A stretch of 64,000 nucleotides of DNA, from contig CAZGNV010000008.1 of the NCBI GenBank assembly GCA_964527835.1, positions 1 through 64,000 on the forward strand, in the 5' to 3' direction. This document shows, in pieces, positions 62,095 to 64,000 of this stretch. Made by a program: the position numbers and the translations under genes. Within the stretch, counting starts at the first letter, position 1, and every line of letters begins with the position of its first letter. Source of the DNA: JAFDCJ01 sp964527835. Lineage in GTDB: Bacteria; Desulfobacterota; Desulfobacteria; Desulfobacterales; JAFDCJ01. The notes beneath the pieces are model-generated. The model was not told where the DNA came from and did not search any database. It saw only the letters and a list, made by a program, of their open reading frames with translations.

Positions 62095-63050
62095 GCACGG
62101 TTGCGATCACCGGTGCCGGCGGATACATTGCCCGCCAGTTAATTGCAGTTCTTGAAAACCGGCCGGGGTGCCGAAGGATTTTAGGCACCGACATCGTCGC
62201 CCCCCGGATTCAGACCGGCAAACTTGAATTTCACCATCATGATGTTCGCGATCCGCGGCTCATCGAGCTGTGGCAGGATCAGCGCATCGATACCGTCGTT
62301 CATCTGGCCTTTATTGTCAATCCCATCCACGATGAAAAGAAAATGTATGATGTCAACGTCAATGGGACCCTGAATGTATTGAGGATTTGCGAAAAATTAA
62401 AGATCCCCCACATCATTATTGCTTCGAGCGCAACGGCTTACGGTGCCTGGCCGGATAACCCGCGCCTTTTAAAGGAGGACGACCCCATCCGGGTATTTCC
62501 GCCGAAATTCAGTTACGCCCACCACAAAGGCCTTGTGGAGCAGCATTGTGCCGACTTTATGAAACGGCATCCGGAAGTTATCTTCAACATCGTGCGGCCC
62601 TGTGTGGTGTACGGCCCGCATACGGACAACTACCTGGCCCGTTACCTAAAAAACATGCCGGTGGTGTTTCTGGCCGGCGGCCGTGATCCTGATCTTCAAT
62701 TCGTCCACGAAGAGGATGTGGCCGAGCTTTTTTCACTGTTAATCGAAAAAAAGGTTCCGGGCGCTTTCAACGCGGCCGGCGACGGTGTCGTCAAAATTTC
62801 ACAAGCCGCTGCGATGATCGGCAAAAAAACGCTGCCCATTCCGATGCGCCTGTACAGGGCCCTGATTCGGCTGCTGTGGCATTTGCGCATCAAAATCGTT
62901 GAAGCCCCTGCCGGTGTCGTGGACTATTCTTCCTACCCATGGGTTGTGGATACGACCCGGGCCAAAAATATACTGGGCTGGAAACCGCGATATACTTCAA
63001 GACAGGCGCTGCGGATCATGCTGGAAACCCATGACTACAATCCACGCTGA
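62091..63050 (+). CDS. NAD-dependent epimerase/dehydratase (extended SDR)
   Basis: A 319-residue protein with Rossmann motif TGAGGYIARQLIAV, DTVVHLAFIVNP, catalytic Ser and Tyr-x3-Lys in SSATAYG and SYAHHKGLVEQH, and FNIVRPCVVYGPH. It resembles nucleotide-sugar epimerases but also beta-hydroxysteroid or lipid SDRs. Coupled by a four-base overlap to the ADC-like gene, it probably works in the same pathway. Confidence 0.88.
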   Translation: MSTVAITGAGGYIARQLIAVLENRPGCRRILGTDIVAPRIQTGKLEFHHHDVRDPRLIELWQDQRIDTVVHLAFIVNPIHDEKKMYDVNVNGTLNVLRICEKLKIPHIIIASSATAYGAWPDNPRLLKEDDPIRVFPPKFSYAHHKGLVEQHCADFMKRHPEVIFNIVRPCVVYGPHTDNYLARYLKNMPVVFLAGGRDPDLQFVHEEDVAELFSLLIEKKVPGAFNAAGDGVVKISQAAAMIGKKTLPIPMRLYRALIRLLWHLRIKIVEAPAGVVDYSSYPWVVDTTRAKNILGWKPRYTSRQALRIMLETHDYNPR

Positions 63051-63337
63051 GATCCAAAAATCCCGCCAGGCCGCTCTTTCGCATCGGCCGTGCCCGAAGC
63101 CCGCCGGAATCTTCCCGCTTGCTTTTTTTCTTGACAGCTGACGGCGTTTTTTACTATTTTTGCAGTTGTTCATCATTATCTCCTCAGCACTTCATCTGCA
63201 ACCGGCTCAGATTTGCTCCTGTCTCCTTTGACCGCACACCGGGTTGCCCGCACGATCTTAAGCCTGCAGCTGCGATTAAAGCACTTCTAAGATTCAATTC
63301 TGAATGATGAACTTATTCAAGGGAGTCTTTAATCAAA

Positions 63338-64000
63338 ATGTTTCCGCCCGGCAGCCACACAGAGACGGCGCAGGTCGTCGTCAACTGCTATGATTTTTTT
63401 GATCGGCTGTTTCCGGAATCCGGACTGCTGGACCTGACAGAGGGGATCTATGGCGGTGATCCTTCGATTCCTTATGAGCAGGCGCAAAAAAATCAGATCA
63501 ACTGGCTGCTGGACGAGGTGGCCTGTACAAAGGGATCGCGGGTATTGGACATTGGCTGTGGCAACGGAACCCTGCTGGAAGCCGCCCTGCAGCGCGGCGC
63601 CGAGGCTGTCGGCATTACCATCTCGCCCGCCCAGGTGCGCCGCTGCCGGCAGCGGGGGCTGGATGCCCGGCTGCTCAACTACCGGGATATTGGCGAAAGA
63701 TGGACGGGGTATTTTGATGGAATCATCGCCAACGGATCGATCGAGCATTTCGTCCAGCCGGCCGATGTGATCGCCGGCAAAGCGGATGCCATCTACCGGG
63801 AGCTTTTCGAAATATGTCACCGGGTGATGAATCCGGCCGCACCCGTCAAACGGTTTGCCACCACGACGATCCACTTCCATGCGGGCAGTCCGCACCTGAC
63901 TGCCAGGGACCTGCTGAAAGGGCCGCTGACTTTTCGCTGGGGGTCAGCCAAATTCCATTTCGCTGTGCTGCAAAAAGGCTTCGGGGGCTTCTACCCGCAA
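63338..64000 (+). CDS. SAM-dependent methyltransferase, cyclopropane-fatty-acid-synthase-like (partial, runs off window)
   Basis: The frame is open from ATG 63338 to the last base (221 codons). VLDIGCGNGTLLEAALQRGAEAVGITISPAQVRR is the SAM site, and GIIANGSIEHF follows, a CFA-synthase/mycolic-methyltransferase style. Product could be a modified lipid. GGGAG lies 12 bases upstream of the start. It is separated from the SDR gene by 287 bases, so its link to that operon is uncertain. Confidence 0.78.
   Translation, partial: MFPPGSHTETAQVVVNCYDFFDRLFPESGLLDLTEGIYGGDPSIPYEQAQKNQINWLLDEVACTKGSRVLDIGCGNGTLLEAALQRGAEAVGITISPAQVRRCRQRGLDARLLNYRDIGERWTGYFDGIIANGSIEHFVQPADVIAGKADAIYRELFEICHRVMNPAAPVKRFATTTIHFHAGSPHLTARDLLKGPLTFRWGSAKFHFAVLQKGFGGFYPQ

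Overview
The window is a GC-rich bacterial chromosome segment with Gram-negative features: a Pal lipoprotein, periplasmic binding proteins, a TRAP transporter and a Tat-type signal. Several traits suggest a metabolically versatile anaerobe or facultative anaerobe of the Desulfobacterota (old Deltaproteobacteria) type: LIV-type ABC transporters with built-in acyl-CoA ligases, a likely selenoprotein, and small RDRR-motif proteins next to a PilZ protein. This assignment is an inference from gene content. No rRNA, tRNA or CRISPR array was seen.

Layout. 0-8 kb: a short biotin carrier gene faces a GntR/FCD regulator across a near-perfect operator palindrome. The regulator is followed by a TRAP transporter (dctPQM), pxpABC (5-oxoprolinase family) and an MFS exporter, which together look like one uptake and catabolic unit for 5-oxoproline or a related compound. 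8-17.4 kb (minus strand): DUF547 protein, a flavin disulfide oxidoreductase, a TVP38 membrane protein, a molybdopterin oxidoreductase, aconitase and isocitrate dehydrogenase, then a peroxidase-like protein and ArsS. ArsS almost certainly reads an in-frame UGA as selenocysteine, with a candidate SECIS hairpin just after it. 17.5-23.3 kb: thiol peroxidase, ECF sigma factor and zinc-finger anti-sigma; Arg-rich small proteins around a PilZ protein; a SLOG-type protein, a glycosyltransferase and Pal.

23.4-39.5 kb: two complete LIV-type ABC transporter operons run outward from a MltF-like lytic transglycosylase. Each carries a long-chain acyl-CoA synthetase gene, suggesting uptake coupled to CoA activation of organic acids. 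The binding-protein gene of the first operon is broken by one extra G in a seven-G run. 39.5-51.7 kb: flavin reductase, ketopantoate-reductase-like protein, acetoacetyl-CoA synthetase, hybrid histidine kinase, esterase, SLC13 transporter, CBS protein, VOC protein, an alcohol dehydrogenase paired with an LsrF-type thiolase, and a threonine dehydratase. 51.7-55.8 kb: an accessory island with HigBA, VapBC, a DUF4143 ATPase and several decayed gene fragments. 55.8-64 kb: hydrolase, M23-like protein and J-domain protein on the minus strand. An operon of two dissimilar acyl-CoA dehydrogenases, an acetoacetate-decarboxylase-like protein and an SDR epimerase then runs on the plus strand, and a methyltransferase gene follows it and is cut by the window edge.

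A short dispersed repeat, about 40-50 bases with an internal hairpin, occurs at least 11 times. It mostly sits just upstream of coding starts and creates false N-terminal extensions of several genes. Several long inverted repeats, one candidate short transcript and three good sigma70-type promoters are also recorded.
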